From Saccharum officinarum (lineage: Eukaryota; Streptophyta; Magnoliopsida; Poales; Poaceae), in contig CM036209.1 of assembly GCA_020631735.1 (NCBI GenBank), positions 7,973,451-8,037,450 on the forward strand: DNA of 64,000 nucleotides, given 5' to 3'. Below, piece after piece: positions 22,851 to 33,743 of the stretch; the stretch's first letter is position 1; every line of letters starts with the position of its first letter. The position numbers and the translations under genes were made by a program. The notes beneath the pieces are model-generated. The model was not told the origin of the DNA and did not search any database. It worked only from the letters and a program-made list of their open reading frames with translations.

Positions 22851-23724
22851 GTCGAGTATAACTTTGGGAGGGCATTTGCTTAATAAAAATTTCTAAAGCC
22901 CCCATCCCTATAATCAAATTCTCCTCACTTAATATAAAAAACGCGCAAATCTTTTGCATGATCGAGAAAAAAAAATAGATCTTGGTCATGTCTGTTTCAT
23001 CAACCCGTGGTTTCCAGTAGATACAACAACAGAGTTAGCAACAGGGTTGCTTTGTGAGGAAAAAATGTACAAATGTTTTGATGTTTCCCAAAGGAAAATG
23101 TTAATGCAAAGAGATATAGATGAGAGAGTATAAAATACAGCAAACTATACACACTGACTGCACAGCTAGACAAATGGGACCTACTGACCCTGTTCCTGTA
23201 TATCTTTCTTATACTCTATCGCACAACAATATTCCAAAATACGGTTTTCATATTAATAACATTAAAAGCAATCAATCGTGGAGATCTCTTGGTAGTAATA
23301 CAAACACTGCCCATGCCGTACAGTAGGCTTTAACTGATTTTTCCGTAAGAACTGAGCCTTTTATCCTGCCCGTAACAACCCCTGCAAGCTTTCAGATTGT
23401 CAGTTGTGGTTACCTGTGGTCTGTGGGTTGGGCTGGCTTCTGTCGAAATCAACCCCCAAAACGGGTTCAGTGCGTGGGAATCCGATTCCTCCCCTCAGTA
23501 TTCCGATCCATCCGCAGGGGTGGAGTGTAGGCTCAGCGCAGCCAAGCTCCGGTGGCCACGGAGCGGCGGAGGCGATGAAGCCCGTGAGCTCTCGGGGACG
23601 CGGATCGCCGGCGGTGTCGCGTTTGTTCGGCGGCCATCTGGGAGCATGGAGGCCGAGTTGGCGGCTTGCAGACTTGCAGTTGAAGAGGGGAATTCCTTGC
23701 AGAGGTGGGGAACAGAGCTGTCTC
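22851..23724. other. Intergenic, nothing recognised
   Basis: A GC-richer patch (23390-23720) allows overlapping frames on both strands, but none shows a domain, plausible splice structure or homologous phrase. Confidence 0.5.
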
Positions 23725-23962
23725 GGCCCTGTTTAAATAAAAAAAGACCTAATTTTTTTTTTGTACAGTACCCATCACAACGAATCTTTAGACGCATGTA
23801 TGAAGCATTAAATGTAGGTAAAAAATAACTAATTACACAATTTGTATGTAAATATCGAAACGAATCTTTTAAGCTTAACTAATCTATGGTTGAACAAATT
23901 TTAGCAAATAAGAACGAAAATGCTATATAAATTTCTTCATTTTTTTTGAATCTAAACAAGCC
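23725..23962. mobile_element. MITE with GGCC(C/T)TGTTTA termini, copy 1
   Basis: Ends GGCCCTGTTTAAAT and inverted GGCTTGTTTAGATTC. The interior has the family phrases AACTAATTACACAATTTGT, GAATCTTTTAAGC and TTAGCAAATAAGAACGAAAA. A related copy lies at 24770-25010. Confidence 0.75.
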
Positions 23963-24560
23963 AAGGCCAACGGAGACTCGAACAAAACGACCCGGTGACG
24001 TGAGGCACACTAGACACTGGCCCAGAAGACCACAGATATCGGACTGGGCCTGTAGGAGCCCACCAAGTGCTGCTGTGAGCCTACGAAATATTTGCAATCT
24101 TCGTGATTGGGTTGAATGCAGAATCAAACTGTAGTTGATGTATAATACTAGTATACAAGTCTTTATAATACTAGTATACAAGTCTTTCTTCTGAATTATT
24201 GCAGCATCAGGCAACTATATATATCTACATTCATCACCTGTCATCACACGGACAACAACGACGACTGGAGAAACAATGCTTTGTTATTTGGAACAGATTA
24301 CAAACTTCACATTCCACGCAACCGATCGATTATATTAGCACCATGTCTCAACTACCAAGTTCCATGTAAGTTGAACAACAGGATACAGGGTACACACACA
24401 ATCATCAACCCTTAAGTGCCTCCAGTACTTCTCTTTTACGATGAAAGATGACACAGATAGATTCAGTTGCATGAACATGACTTGCCACTATGTTACACCA
24501 CCATGCATCATGTACAAAGTTTTGCATTGCGCCACATCCACGCCTCCACACGGAAATCTC
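23963..24560 (-). other. 3' flank and probable 3' UTR of the YGL/LRDR gene
   Basis: This lies downstream of the stop codon at 24561-24563 on the minus strand. No other gene is visible. The 3' end cannot be placed from sequence alone. Confidence 0.4.
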
Positions 24561-27500
24561 CTAATAATGCAGCGCTGTCAGGACTGTAGACCCTTCCACC
24601 TGCAATTACACATTCGTGTGGGTCAGTCAACAGCGCATATGTAGCATTGCATCATATACTGACTGTGCAGAGATATATAAAATCTGAATGGAAAACAGGT
24701 AGTTTTGTCGTTAAGTCAATTAGCATTGTCATGCTCAGTTCCTCTGCAGTTATGACTCGTACTCACTAGGGCCATGTTTAGATCACTTCAAAATATAAAA
24801 AGTTTTCAAGATTCCTCGTCACATCGCATATGACGGCATATGTATGAAGCACTAAATATAGATAAAAAAAATAACTAATTGTACAATTTGTCTGTAAATG
24901 TCGAGACAAATCTTTTGAGCCTAGTTAATCCATGATTGGACAAAGTTTATCAAATAAAACGAAAAGTGCTACAATGTTTTTTAAAAAAAATTTGCAAACT
25001 AAATATGACCTAGGAACAAAACTGTGCAGAGTACCCCGAATAATGTTCCTTGTTGTGTGTGCTGCGATTTATTACTAGTACTGTAGACATTGCACGATTG
25101 ATGCATCTCTGACGTAACTAGTACTAGTACATGCATAAAACTGGAGTTGATCTTGTCCAAGAATACAAGCCATTTCTTTTTTTACCTTGAAAGTTGCACC
25201 ACAGATTTCTTCCTCATCTGCAGGGACAGCAGTGACCTTGTGCTTGGGGTTCTCGTAGCACTTGAGGCCTCCAAGGGCGTTAGAGTAGAAGCAACCTACA
25301 ATAATGCAGCATATATGATATTAACGAAAAATGACAAAATGAGTTTGAGGGCTCTGTGAATGCTGTACAGAATCTTTAATCTCCAGACTGCCTTCAGCAG
25401 TTGTTTGTTGGCAAGCAACATTTTCAGAGATTTGGTGCTTAGCAACACACAAGCCAAGACATGATCTGACAGTTGCTTCATGAGATGGCGTGCGTTAATT
25501 ACCTTGTGGGAAAGGCGCGAGCGACTTGCCACATGATCCTTTGAGCATGTCAATGTCATCAGAGAAGGCGACGCAGCCATCAGCAGTGATCCCCCAGAAG
25601 AGCGGCACCTTGCCCTCGGGATCCTGACAGAACAAATAATCCCAGCACAGCAATACACGGTAATTAAATAGACTGAATCACCATATATACTGCGATACTG
25701 CACATCCATTGCTCAAGAGATAGTAAGCTTACAGATGCGACGAGCAGGGAGTTGGTGGACTTGTCGAAGAGCACGAAGGCGTAGCTGCCGGTGAGCTGTG
25801 CGAGCATGAAGCTGGCCGGGTAGGGCGCCCGGTCACGGAGCGTCTTGTAGGCCTCGATGACGAGGAGCACCTCGTTGGCGCCCTTGGTGGACAGCCCGTA
25901 CTGCTGGCTCAGCCGCCCCAGGTTGTCCAGCACACCCTCGAACAGGCAGAACACCTCGTCTTTCGCCGCGAACGACCTGACCGATCGATTAGCAAAAAAC
26001 ACAAAATTTGTTTTGTCAGTTGTGTGAGCTGTGACTTGTGACTGAGCAACTGCTGCAAGGTGCAAGCATCATCAGGCGTAGCAAAAAAAAAAGGTGGAAA
26101 ACGGCATGCTGAACAGCGTTGGTGAGTGTTTCCGGTGCATAGAACAATCACTTTTAATTTCACCTGTTTCTTGAATGACTGAAGTTTTCAGAATTCAGAT
26201 CAATTAGGTGGGACAATTGACTTGATGCAGAGATGAGATGCACCTAACACCGAGAGCTAGAATACTTAAGCTTGTTGTTAACAAAAGAGAAAGCACTGAT
26301 ACGAGCCTGAACATGTACGAAAAGGGGTAAGAAAGCACTGAAAGAAAAGAAAGTCAAAACTGAATGGAGTAGAGTGGGATTCCTCATTCCTTGGATGCTA
26401 CTTCTTCAGTGAATCAGCCCAGTACTGGTAGGATAAGACACCAGAGCACACAGAGCAAGCGGGCCCACAAATCATAGCCCCATCCCGGGGCCCATCTAGT
26501 GCGTGTGCAGGTCTGCGGGATAGACTACCAAACTTTTCTTCAGATCTGTGGGCAGCAAGCTGGATTGCCCTCACTACCATACCAAGTGACCTGTGCGTGT
26601 GTTCCCTGTACTATGATGCCAACCATGTGGATGTGGACAACCAAAAAAAAAAAAAGTGACGAAACCAGGGTTGCTAAATACTGCCACTGCTCAGATGCTA
26701 GTAATTAAATTTTATTGTGTTCTTTCAATTAACCAGTAGATTGCATAGGCCTGTCGCTTTCTAATTCAGCAGCCGCCTAATGGAGGCGGAGAATATAGGC
26801 TCAGCTCCACGGTTTGTTTGTTGGCAAGTCAGCTAACAGACGGCACCTTGTTATCTTGTCTATGTAAAGGTGGTGGCGGCAGGATGTGGACGTGCAAATT
26901 GCACCCTGCCCCTGCATAGGGGAAGATGATGACTTTCCTTTTGGAAAAACAAGGCCTCCTTTTTTTCATCCTATATAAGATAAAATAAACAAATATATAT
27001 GATAATATTTCGAAATGTCCACGTCAACTCAGACGTCTGTATCGATGTCCAGAGATGTCTAGACGCCGTATGTGTCGTTGATACTATACTAGTGTCTTCC
27101 GCTTCTGTTCATCTTCTTCTAGTGTATTTATTGGTGTATATTTATTTGGTTTTCTGAATTTCTGGACCATTAACATATGTATGTATTATGTAAAAATGAA
27201 TATCCCTTTTTGTAGCCTGAAAATCCCAGTGGTACGCAAAACTAAGTGTGGAGTGGTCCCCTGTTCCTAGCTAATTTTTGGGGCTAACAGTTATCAGGTA
27301 CGAAAACGATAAGCCAAGTCGGGTTGGTGGCATGGTCCTGCCCTACAGGAATGGATGAGGAAACAACAGTGTTCATTATTGCTCACTTTAGTTTCATGAG
27401 GGCACTCACAATGCAGACTTCACCATGGAGTCTATCCCTATTAATTACACTGTCATGTAGGCATTTTGCTGATGTGACAATCAATTTAATGAGGAAAGAC

Positions 27501-30500
27501 ATCAAAAAACGGAGAAACGACGTCTAACTTAGACGTCGAGTCTTCGGTGCGTTCGAGGCCGGAAGAAATCAGCAGGCTCGCGTTGGGGGAGGGCAGGGTT
27601 GAGTCGATGGATCCCGTACGCCATGCTACCGCCGCCGTCGCAACTCCCTCCCCTTCCGTTCACGCGCTCACTTCTTCCGCGCGCCACCTCCCGCGCTCGA
27701 GCCCGAGCCCGCCACTTCCTGCACCCCTCAGGTCTCCCGCGCGCGCTCTCAGCTCTTCCCCGCGCTCCCGCCGTCGTCGCCGCCAATATTGAGGAGTCTG
27801 CGCCGTTTCCCACGCTCTGCTCTACCTTCTCCCGCGCGCCGCCACGCCATCTCACACACGGGGATACAAATCGAGGCCTCTTCTGCTCAGGCGCTGGCTG
27901 TAGAAAGGGATCCCAAGTCCAAATCGAGGTACGCCCCCCAATCCCCCATGACCTAGCATCCCCAACTGATCTCCTCCCAGCAACAATCTTTAACCCAAAT
28001 CCATACCCAAATCTCGAATCAGGGATGAATCGATTAACGAAGTCTAGTTCTCGGCGAGGCAGTGGTGGTCGTAGAACCCGATCTCCGTCCGTCCGTGGTC
28101 ATGTGGCCGCTGTACCTGTCGCAGGTGGTTCTGCAACTCAGAGCCTTCCTGCTGGCAGCGCTGCAACATCAGGTGTTGTTGTTCCTGTCAGTACTCCACC
28201 AGTCGTTGCTTCTCCCTTTGGTGGATGGTGGGCAACGTCATCTCCTAGCGAAGGGTAAGTCGGCAGAGCTATGGTTCTATGGATTACAAATTGTTTATGT
28301 GTATTGTAGTTATAGATTTTAGTCATTGCTTCTTTGTTAACTAGATGAATTGTGTATATGGCAGGGCAGCTATGAACAGATGTGCAGAATGTATATATGC
28401 ATAAATGACATGTTGTGGTGTTGCTAGGCATGCCAATTTGATAGCGATTCTTTTTCCTATATGTTCTTCTCAATTTGACATGTCGTGGTGTTGAGGTGTA
28501 GGGTCCTACATGGTTATCGGCATTCTGAAGTGCTTCTGAAGTTTATCGGCATTCCGTGGATTTTAGTAACTAGTGTTGTATGGCATGTTGTGCTATTTTG
28601 GTGAAGATATAATTAATTTTAGCATGGAAATTCATATGGTTGCAGGTTATACCCACAAGGAGGGTTCTCAAATCTTCTGCAGTCAAACCCATTTGCTAAC
28701 CATCCTAATGGGAATGAAAATTTTCACTTTGTTGGTGCTGGAATGAGTCAGTCTTCAGTACCACCAATTGACCTGGGTGCTACAAGAACTCCCTCTCCAG
28801 CACAGCAAACTGATGATATAGTGGATGATTTAGATGCAGAAGAAGATGAAACAATTGACGTCGATGAGGATTCTAGAACTCAACATCGTTTGAATTGGAC
28901 GGTCCCTGAAGACGTACGATTGGTACGTTGAAACAATTATCTTGATGCACACTTGAAGATTAACGATTGTCTTTTTTTCATTCTGTTTTTTGTTGTTGTT
29001 TCTGTAGGCCAGTGCTTGGTTGCATAATTCAAAGGACCCAGTAGATGGAAATAGCAAGAAGTCAGATGCTTATTGGGCAGATGTTACTAAAGAATACAAC
29101 ATGAACACAGAAACTAGCCGTAAGAGGAACCGGAACCAACTGAAAATACGTTGGGATCGTTCTAAGAAACCATTAACTGATTTTCATGGAGTTTGGGTTA
29201 ATGCCGGTAGAGTGTGGCAAAGTGGGATGAGTGATGACCAGTTAACTGACAAAGCATTAGAGATGTGGGCCGGCCAAAATAATGGTAAGGCCTTCCATCT
29301 ACTGCATATGTGGAAGGTAGTACGTGGTCAGCAGAAGTGGTCAGCATATCTTGCTAGGTTAAAGAAGGAAAAGGAAAAGGAAAAGGAAAAGAGTGCAAAG
29401 GCTAATCCAGCTCAGCTGGTGAATTTAGAATTAGATGGAGAAAAGCGACCTATGGGACATAAGAAAGCAAAAAAAGGCCTCAATAGCAAAAAGAACTCAT
29501 CTGATGCTTTGGTTGATTTTAGTGCAAAATTTGATAAGTTCATTGAAGCAAGCACCAAGAATAGGGAAGACAGAGAGAAGATGACTGAAATTCAGCAAAG
29601 CTTGGCTGATAAGAAGATTGAAGCAGCTAGGCTTAATCATCAAGCAGCTCATGAACAAACTAAGTGTAAAATGCTAGATACTTACACACAGCTGTTGCTT
29701 GCACCTACTGATCAGCTTAGTGCAGATGCTTTGGCTGAGAGAAACATGACACTAGAGAGCCTGAGACTTGCTTTATTTCCTAAGGTACGACATTGTCAAC
29801 CCTTCAATTGCTTATTTAATTGCTTGGAATTGGTAACTGATGGTCTTGTAATTTTGTAGAACTGATTATGCAGTAGCAAGTGTGTGCAAACAAATGTGAC
29901 CATGGAAGTAATTTCTATAAGGTAACTGAAATCCTTTTATTTCATATGACAGTGCTATTTTAATTCATGTGATCAGTGCTATTTTAATTCCTGTTATCAG
30001 TGGTACTTTAATACATGTGATCAGTGCTATTTTCATTCCTGTGATCAGTGGTATTTTAATACAAGTGTGAACTCCTTCCACTAATTTTTTTGCATGCAAG
30101 TGTGAACTCCTTCCACTAGTTTTTTTGCATGCAAGTGTGAACTCCTTTGCTGCCCACGGCAATTGTGGCTATATATAGCATAGTCACGGCAATTCTACTA
30201 CTGCTTCCCTTTCTTATCTGCTGCCCACTATTCTCTGCTACCCACTATTTGTTGCTATCCTTTGCTGCCATGGATGAAGATGGCAGCATCGACCCTGCTG
30301 ATCTGTACTCCATGGATGACTATCTTCAAGAGCAAGAAATTCTAGATGATTTAGGCGATCATCTAGTAGCTGAAATGCAGTCCGTTGTTGATGTCACACA
30401 AGGTGGAAGAACTCGGTGTGGCCCTAGACGATATGTGGATAGGCCTCGTGAACAAGCCAACCAACAACTAATGGATGACTACTTCTCTCCTAATCCAGTC

Positions 30501-33495
30501 TACAATGAGACACAATTTCGTAGAAGATTTAGGATGCGGAGGCCCCTCTTTCTGAAGATTGTTGAGGCCTTGAGTGGGTGGTCTGAGTATTTCACCTTGA
30601 GACCGGATGCTCTGAATCGTCCCGGATTCTCACCAATTCATAAGTGTACAGTAGCGATCCGTCAATTAGCATATGGCGGCTCTGCAGACCAGATTGATGA
30701 GTATTTGAAGATGGGAGAAAGTACTGGTGTGGAGTGCTTGAAAAAGTTTGTTCAGGGTGTCATTGAAGTCTACGGCGAAGTGTACTTGAGACGGCCCACA
30801 GTACAAGATGTAGAACGATTGTTGGAGATCGGTGAGCGTCGTGGTTTTCCTGGCATGTTAGGGAGCATTGACTGTATGCATTGGCATTGGGAAAAATGTC
30901 CCTATGCATGGAAGGGACAATATACACGTGGTGATCATGGTGTACCAACCATCATTCTAGAGGCCGTTGCTTCACATGACCGATGGATATGGCATGCTTT
31001 CTTTGGAGTGGCGGGATCCAACAATGACATCAATGTGCTGAATCAATCTACTTTGTTCGTCGATCAGTTAAGAGGAGAAGCTCCCTTGGTGCAGTACTTT
31101 GTGAATGGAAGGCAATATACCAAAGCTTATTATCTTGCAGATGGCATATACCCAGAGTGGGCTGTTTTTGTTAAGTCCATACGTGCACCACAATCAGCTG
31201 AGCACAAGCTGTTTTCAGAAAAGCAAGAGGGGGCAAGAAAAGATGTTGAATGTGCATTTGGGATTTTGCAATCTCGTTTTTGCATTTTGCGTCGACCGGC
31301 ACGTCTATATGAACAAGGGGATCTTGAGAATATCATGTATAATACTTCACAACATGATAATCGAGGACGAGAAGGATATAGAGGACAATTCATTTGACTT
31401 GAACGAGGAAGCAACCACGTCTACTGTTCAGCCGTCTACAATCACTCAAGGACATGATCCGGTGATGGAGGAGGTACTACAGAGAAATACTGAGATTCGT
31501 GATCGTGAAGCTCATAGGCAACTACAATCTGACTTGATTGATCACATCTGGCAAAAGTTTTCGACTACAAATAATTAGGTAGAATTATGCATATATATAT
31601 TATCTGACTTGATTGATCACACTAGCCTTCATGTTCGAGAACCATTGAGATTTTATTTTTTTTACTGAACCATTGAGATTTTGTTCATTCAACCACATGT
31701 ATAATTTTGTTATTTTACTAACTCATTCTCATTTTTTAGCAGTTCTGCTTGGATGATGATGGACATGGAGTTCTGTGTGTAGGATGATGATGGATGGCTT
31801 AATATTATCTAAATATTATTATTATCTATTTAGTTTGCAATTCATATCTAAGTTTCTATTGCTATATATTGTAATGGATGACTCATGGCTATTATGTAAA
31901 CTTTCATTGAAGTTCTGTGGAGTATGTTTGCCAGTTCAGTGATATGTATGCGTTGTGTTTGCCGGTTCAGTGATATATATCCTGTATGTGTCTGGTCATA
32001 TTGCCGTATACGGTGATACACTACTATGCGTCTGGTCATATTTCATATTGCCGACTTGCCGTATCCTGTATGCTTCTGGTGATATGCTGCTATATGGTTC
32101 AGTTGCCGGTTAATCATGTCGTATATGGTTGTTGCATAGCTGTTGAGAGGTGTAGGGTGGATCACATGGCAATATGCCACGGCTGATCAGCTTTCTTTGT
32201 GTTGCATAATAAATTCCTTTATCTATAGAAACTACTGTTACAAACTTTGCACTGGGAACATGGTTTCTTGTGATGGAGTCTCTGAGGCGTAGACTCTATG
32301 GGTAGAGTCTGCACTGTGAGTGCCCTGACAGCAACGTGTCATCCGATAAGGAAGAGAAAGATCTGTCTGCTGTCCAATAATTGCCACAAGTGGGTGTGAT
32401 TTGTGAGCCATAGATTCATCATACTACTACTAATATCTGGTCAGTAAATTAATTTGCAAAATAGTCAGCCTGATTAATTACTGTCTAACAGAAATCATCT
32501 CTGTCCCTCTGCTTCTCCCTCTCCTCCTTTGTATGTGTAGGTGTGACTCGTGAGAGAGACAGAGAGACTTGTGGTTCGTAACGTGTGACTGACTGGGTGA
32601 TGCGGTTAGTAACTGATGAAGAACCGAAACAGAGCAAGATATACATACATAGCGTAGATACAAATACATATACAGTATTTATATGAGAACTACCGGCTGA
32701 TCTATGGAAATAAGCATCTCAGAAAGTAGGAAATCCATCCATGAATCCAGTGGCAAAAGGGCACTGTTACTCTGTTAGCTTTTGACTGGACGGATCAAGC
32801 ATCCTAATAACAATCTAATAAATAAATAAATAAAAGAGAGATACTAGTATACTAGGATCCTCCAGCCAGGGAATAAAATCTCGGCGAGAAAAAACCGAGA
32901 AATCCGATAATCCCGTTTATCGCTAAGGTCCGGTAAATTTTATTTATCGCCGAGATTGCAATTTTCACTAGTCCACCTCCATGAAAGTATAATATTATGT
33001 TATATTAATGCTATTGTGTACTAGTTCTCAATGTTAAATGCTTTAGAGAGAACTTTAGTAATTTTCTAGATAAATTAGGTATTTTTTGTTTTATTTTTTG
33101 ACCGAGAAATTTTCCGAGAAATCCGATAAACCCGTTTATCGGTGACCTCCGGTATTTTTTTCCTATCGGTAAAGCGAACCCTGCCTCCAGCCATGGAACG
33201 TCGTCGTCCATGGTGGAGGATGTACGCAGAGCAGGTATGGACTGGATGGACTCGACGGTTCTACAATCGTCAAGTAGTATGTATGTGTATACCTTGGGCG
33301 GAGGAGGGCCTGGTTGGTGTGGGAGTAGGCGAGGTGGCCGAGGTCGCCGAGCTGCACCGACACCGCCGGCTCGGAGGCCCCCAGGAAGCGGCCGACGAGC
33401 TCGGACGCCCTGGTCTTGGGCGACGGCGTCCGGCTGCCCGCCGCCACCAGCTCCGCCGGCACCTCCACCACCCCGCCGCTGAACACCGCCAACAT
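24561..33495 (-). CDS. Aluminium-induced / TSJT1-like protein (DUF3700, YGL and LRDR motifs), 5 exons, 238 aa
   Basis: Exons on the minus strand are 33495-33293, 25976-25733, 25623-25503, 25295-25186 and 24599-24561, total 717 nt, with all GT-AG junctions and phases consistent. The protein starts MLAVFSGG, has the YGL motif at residues 94-96 (QQYGLS), LRDR at 114-117 (KTLRDRAPYPA), then SYAFVLFDKST, PLFWGITADG and ICGATFKVEG, and ends ALHY. The family has an Ntn-type glutamine amidotransferase-like fold related to the N-terminal domain of asparagine synthetase. The Cys normally following Met in active amidotransferases is absent here, as in the family, so a non-catalytic stress- or auxin-linked role is likelier. 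Length fits the family (about 230-255). Intron 1 is about 7.3 kb because a Harbinger transposon sits inside it in the opposite orientation. No frame damage is seen. Confidence 0.9.
24770..25010. mobile_element. MITE with GGCC(A/T)TGTTTAG termini, copy 2, in the last intron
   Basis: Ends GGCCATGTTTAGATC and inverted GGTCATATTTAG, flanked by TAG on both sides. Interior phrases match copy 1 (AACTAATTGTACAATTTGT, AATCTTTTGAGCCTAGTTAAT). It lies between exons 4 and 5 of the YGL/LRDR gene. Confidence 0.78.
27400..27440 (+). repeat. Left terminal inverted repeat of the Harbinger element
   Basis: Matches the inverse of about 32285-32325, with 19 of the first 20 bases identical. The inner part shares GGAGTCTAT versus AGAGTCTAC. 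Confidence 0.9.
28025..29865 (+). CDS. Harbinger ORF1, Myb/SANT-like DNA-binding accessory protein, 4 exons, 429 aa
   Basis: Exons are 28025-28254, 28646-28922, 29008-29784 and 29860-29865 (1290 nt), all GT-AG with consistent phase. The N-terminal third is Ser/Gly/Pro rich. An acidic stretch (DDIVDDLDAEEDE) precedes a trihelix/Myb-like domain with LNWTVPEDVRL, AYWADVTKEYN and RNRNQLKIRWDR. Then come the HGVWVNAGRVWQSGMSDD region, a Lys/Glu-rich run and a C-terminal helix ending LRLALFPKN. In Pong-type transposons this protein binds the termini and works with the transposase. The start is the first ATG in frame after a GC-rich leader (27540-28020) that lacks an in-frame ATG. No nonsense or frameshift was seen, so this gene looks complete. 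Confidence 0.85.
29943..30148 (+). repeat. Two adjoining minisatellites between ORF1 and the transposase
   Basis: 29943-30062 is five units of exactly 24 bp (CATGTGATCAGTGCTATTTT type) that alternate in their first bases, suggesting a 48-bp higher-order unit. 30062-30148 is about 2.5 units of 35 bp (CAAGTGTGAACTCCTTCCAC type). They fill the promoter side of the transposase gene. Confidence 0.85.
30270..31578 (+). pseudogene. PIF/Harbinger transposase (DDE_Tnp_4), frameshifted near the C-terminus
   Basis: An ATG at 30270 opens 375 residues to TGA at 31395-31397. The catalytic triad is present: Asp201 in GSIDCMHW, Asp253 in GSNNDINV and Glu327 in RKDVECAFG. The N-terminal FRMRRPLFLKIV helix region and the YLADGIYPEW motif are also present. 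After residue 357 (ENIMY, near 31343) the family text CIILHNMIIEDE continues in another frame up to TAG at 31576-31578 with HRQLQSDLIDHIW. The pattern suggests a small deletion between short repeats of ATGTAT/TGTAT. Only about the last 75 residues are affected. It may be an inactive copy, unless the break is a sequencing error or is spliced around. The neighbouring ORF1 is intact. Confidence 0.85.
31579..32284 (+). other. Harbinger 3' untranslated region
   Basis: AT-rich, with repeated phrases such as GCCGGTTCAGTGATAT and TCTGGTCATAT (31930-32040). No coding frame is supported. Confidence 0.5.
32870..33175. repeat. Pair of related GAGAAATCCGATAA blocks
   Basis: 32890-32955 and 33100-33165 share GAGAAATCCGATAA(T/A)CCCG, TTTATCG and (G/C)TCCGGTA text about 215 bp apart, inside intron 1 of the YGL/LRDR gene. 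It may be a small transposon with direct terminal blocks. The origin is not identified. Confidence 0.5.
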
Positions 33496-33672
33496 CCTCG
33501 CTCGATCACTCACACCTCCTTCCTACTAGTAACTAGTAATCCTACTCCTAATCTCCTCGCAAGCAGAAGCTGCCGCTGACGGATCAAGGTATCATAAGAA
33601 AGAAACTGATGCTGTTTCTACACTCTTCAGGTGAGTGAATGAATGGAGCGACGGAGGGGAAGGCAGGGGCGG

Positions 33673-33680
33673 TTTATATA
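33673..33680 (-). promoter_or_regulatory. TATA box of the YGL/LRDR gene
   Basis: The minus strand reads TATATAA about 180 bp upstream of the ATG, in GC-rich surroundings. This is the right distance for a plant core promoter with a 5' UTR of about 150 bp. Confidence 0.65.
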
Positions 33681-33729
33681 GGGGGAGGGAAGGGGGTGAA
33701 GGCGGGTGCGGTGCGGTGCGGCGCGGCTA

Positions 33730-33743
33730 ATGACGTGACGTGG
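33730..33743 (-). promoter_or_regulatory. ACGT-core elements upstream of the TATA box
   Basis: TGACGTGACGTGG lies about 55 bp upstream of the TATA box, and another GTGACGTGG copy lies near 33886-33894. ACGTG cores are bound by bZIP factors in stress and abscisic acid responses, which would suit the family. Their function here is inferred only. Confidence 0.4.

Larger units (their letters stand above)
27400..32325 (+). mobile_element. Full-length PIF/Harbinger (Pong-like) DNA transposon
   Basis: Terminal inverted repeats begin GGGCACTCACAATGCAGACT on the left and GGGCACTCACAGTGCAGACT on the inverted right end, and similarity continues further inward. TGA flanks both ends (27397-27399 and 32326-32328). 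The 4926-bp element carries a Myb-like ORF1 and a DDE transposase in the same direction, the two-gene plan of Pong-type elements. It lies in intron 1 of the YGL/LRDR gene, in opposite orientation to that gene. Confidence 0.93.

Noticed and set aside
23397..23828. 143-codon frame on the plus strand
   Set aside because: It runs into a MITE, overlaps an equally open frame on the other strand and has no domain phrases.
27547..28020. Overlapping frames in the GC-rich leader of the Harbinger element
   Set aside because: Low-complexity Pro/Arg/Ser text open on both strands; better explained as the ORF1 leader.
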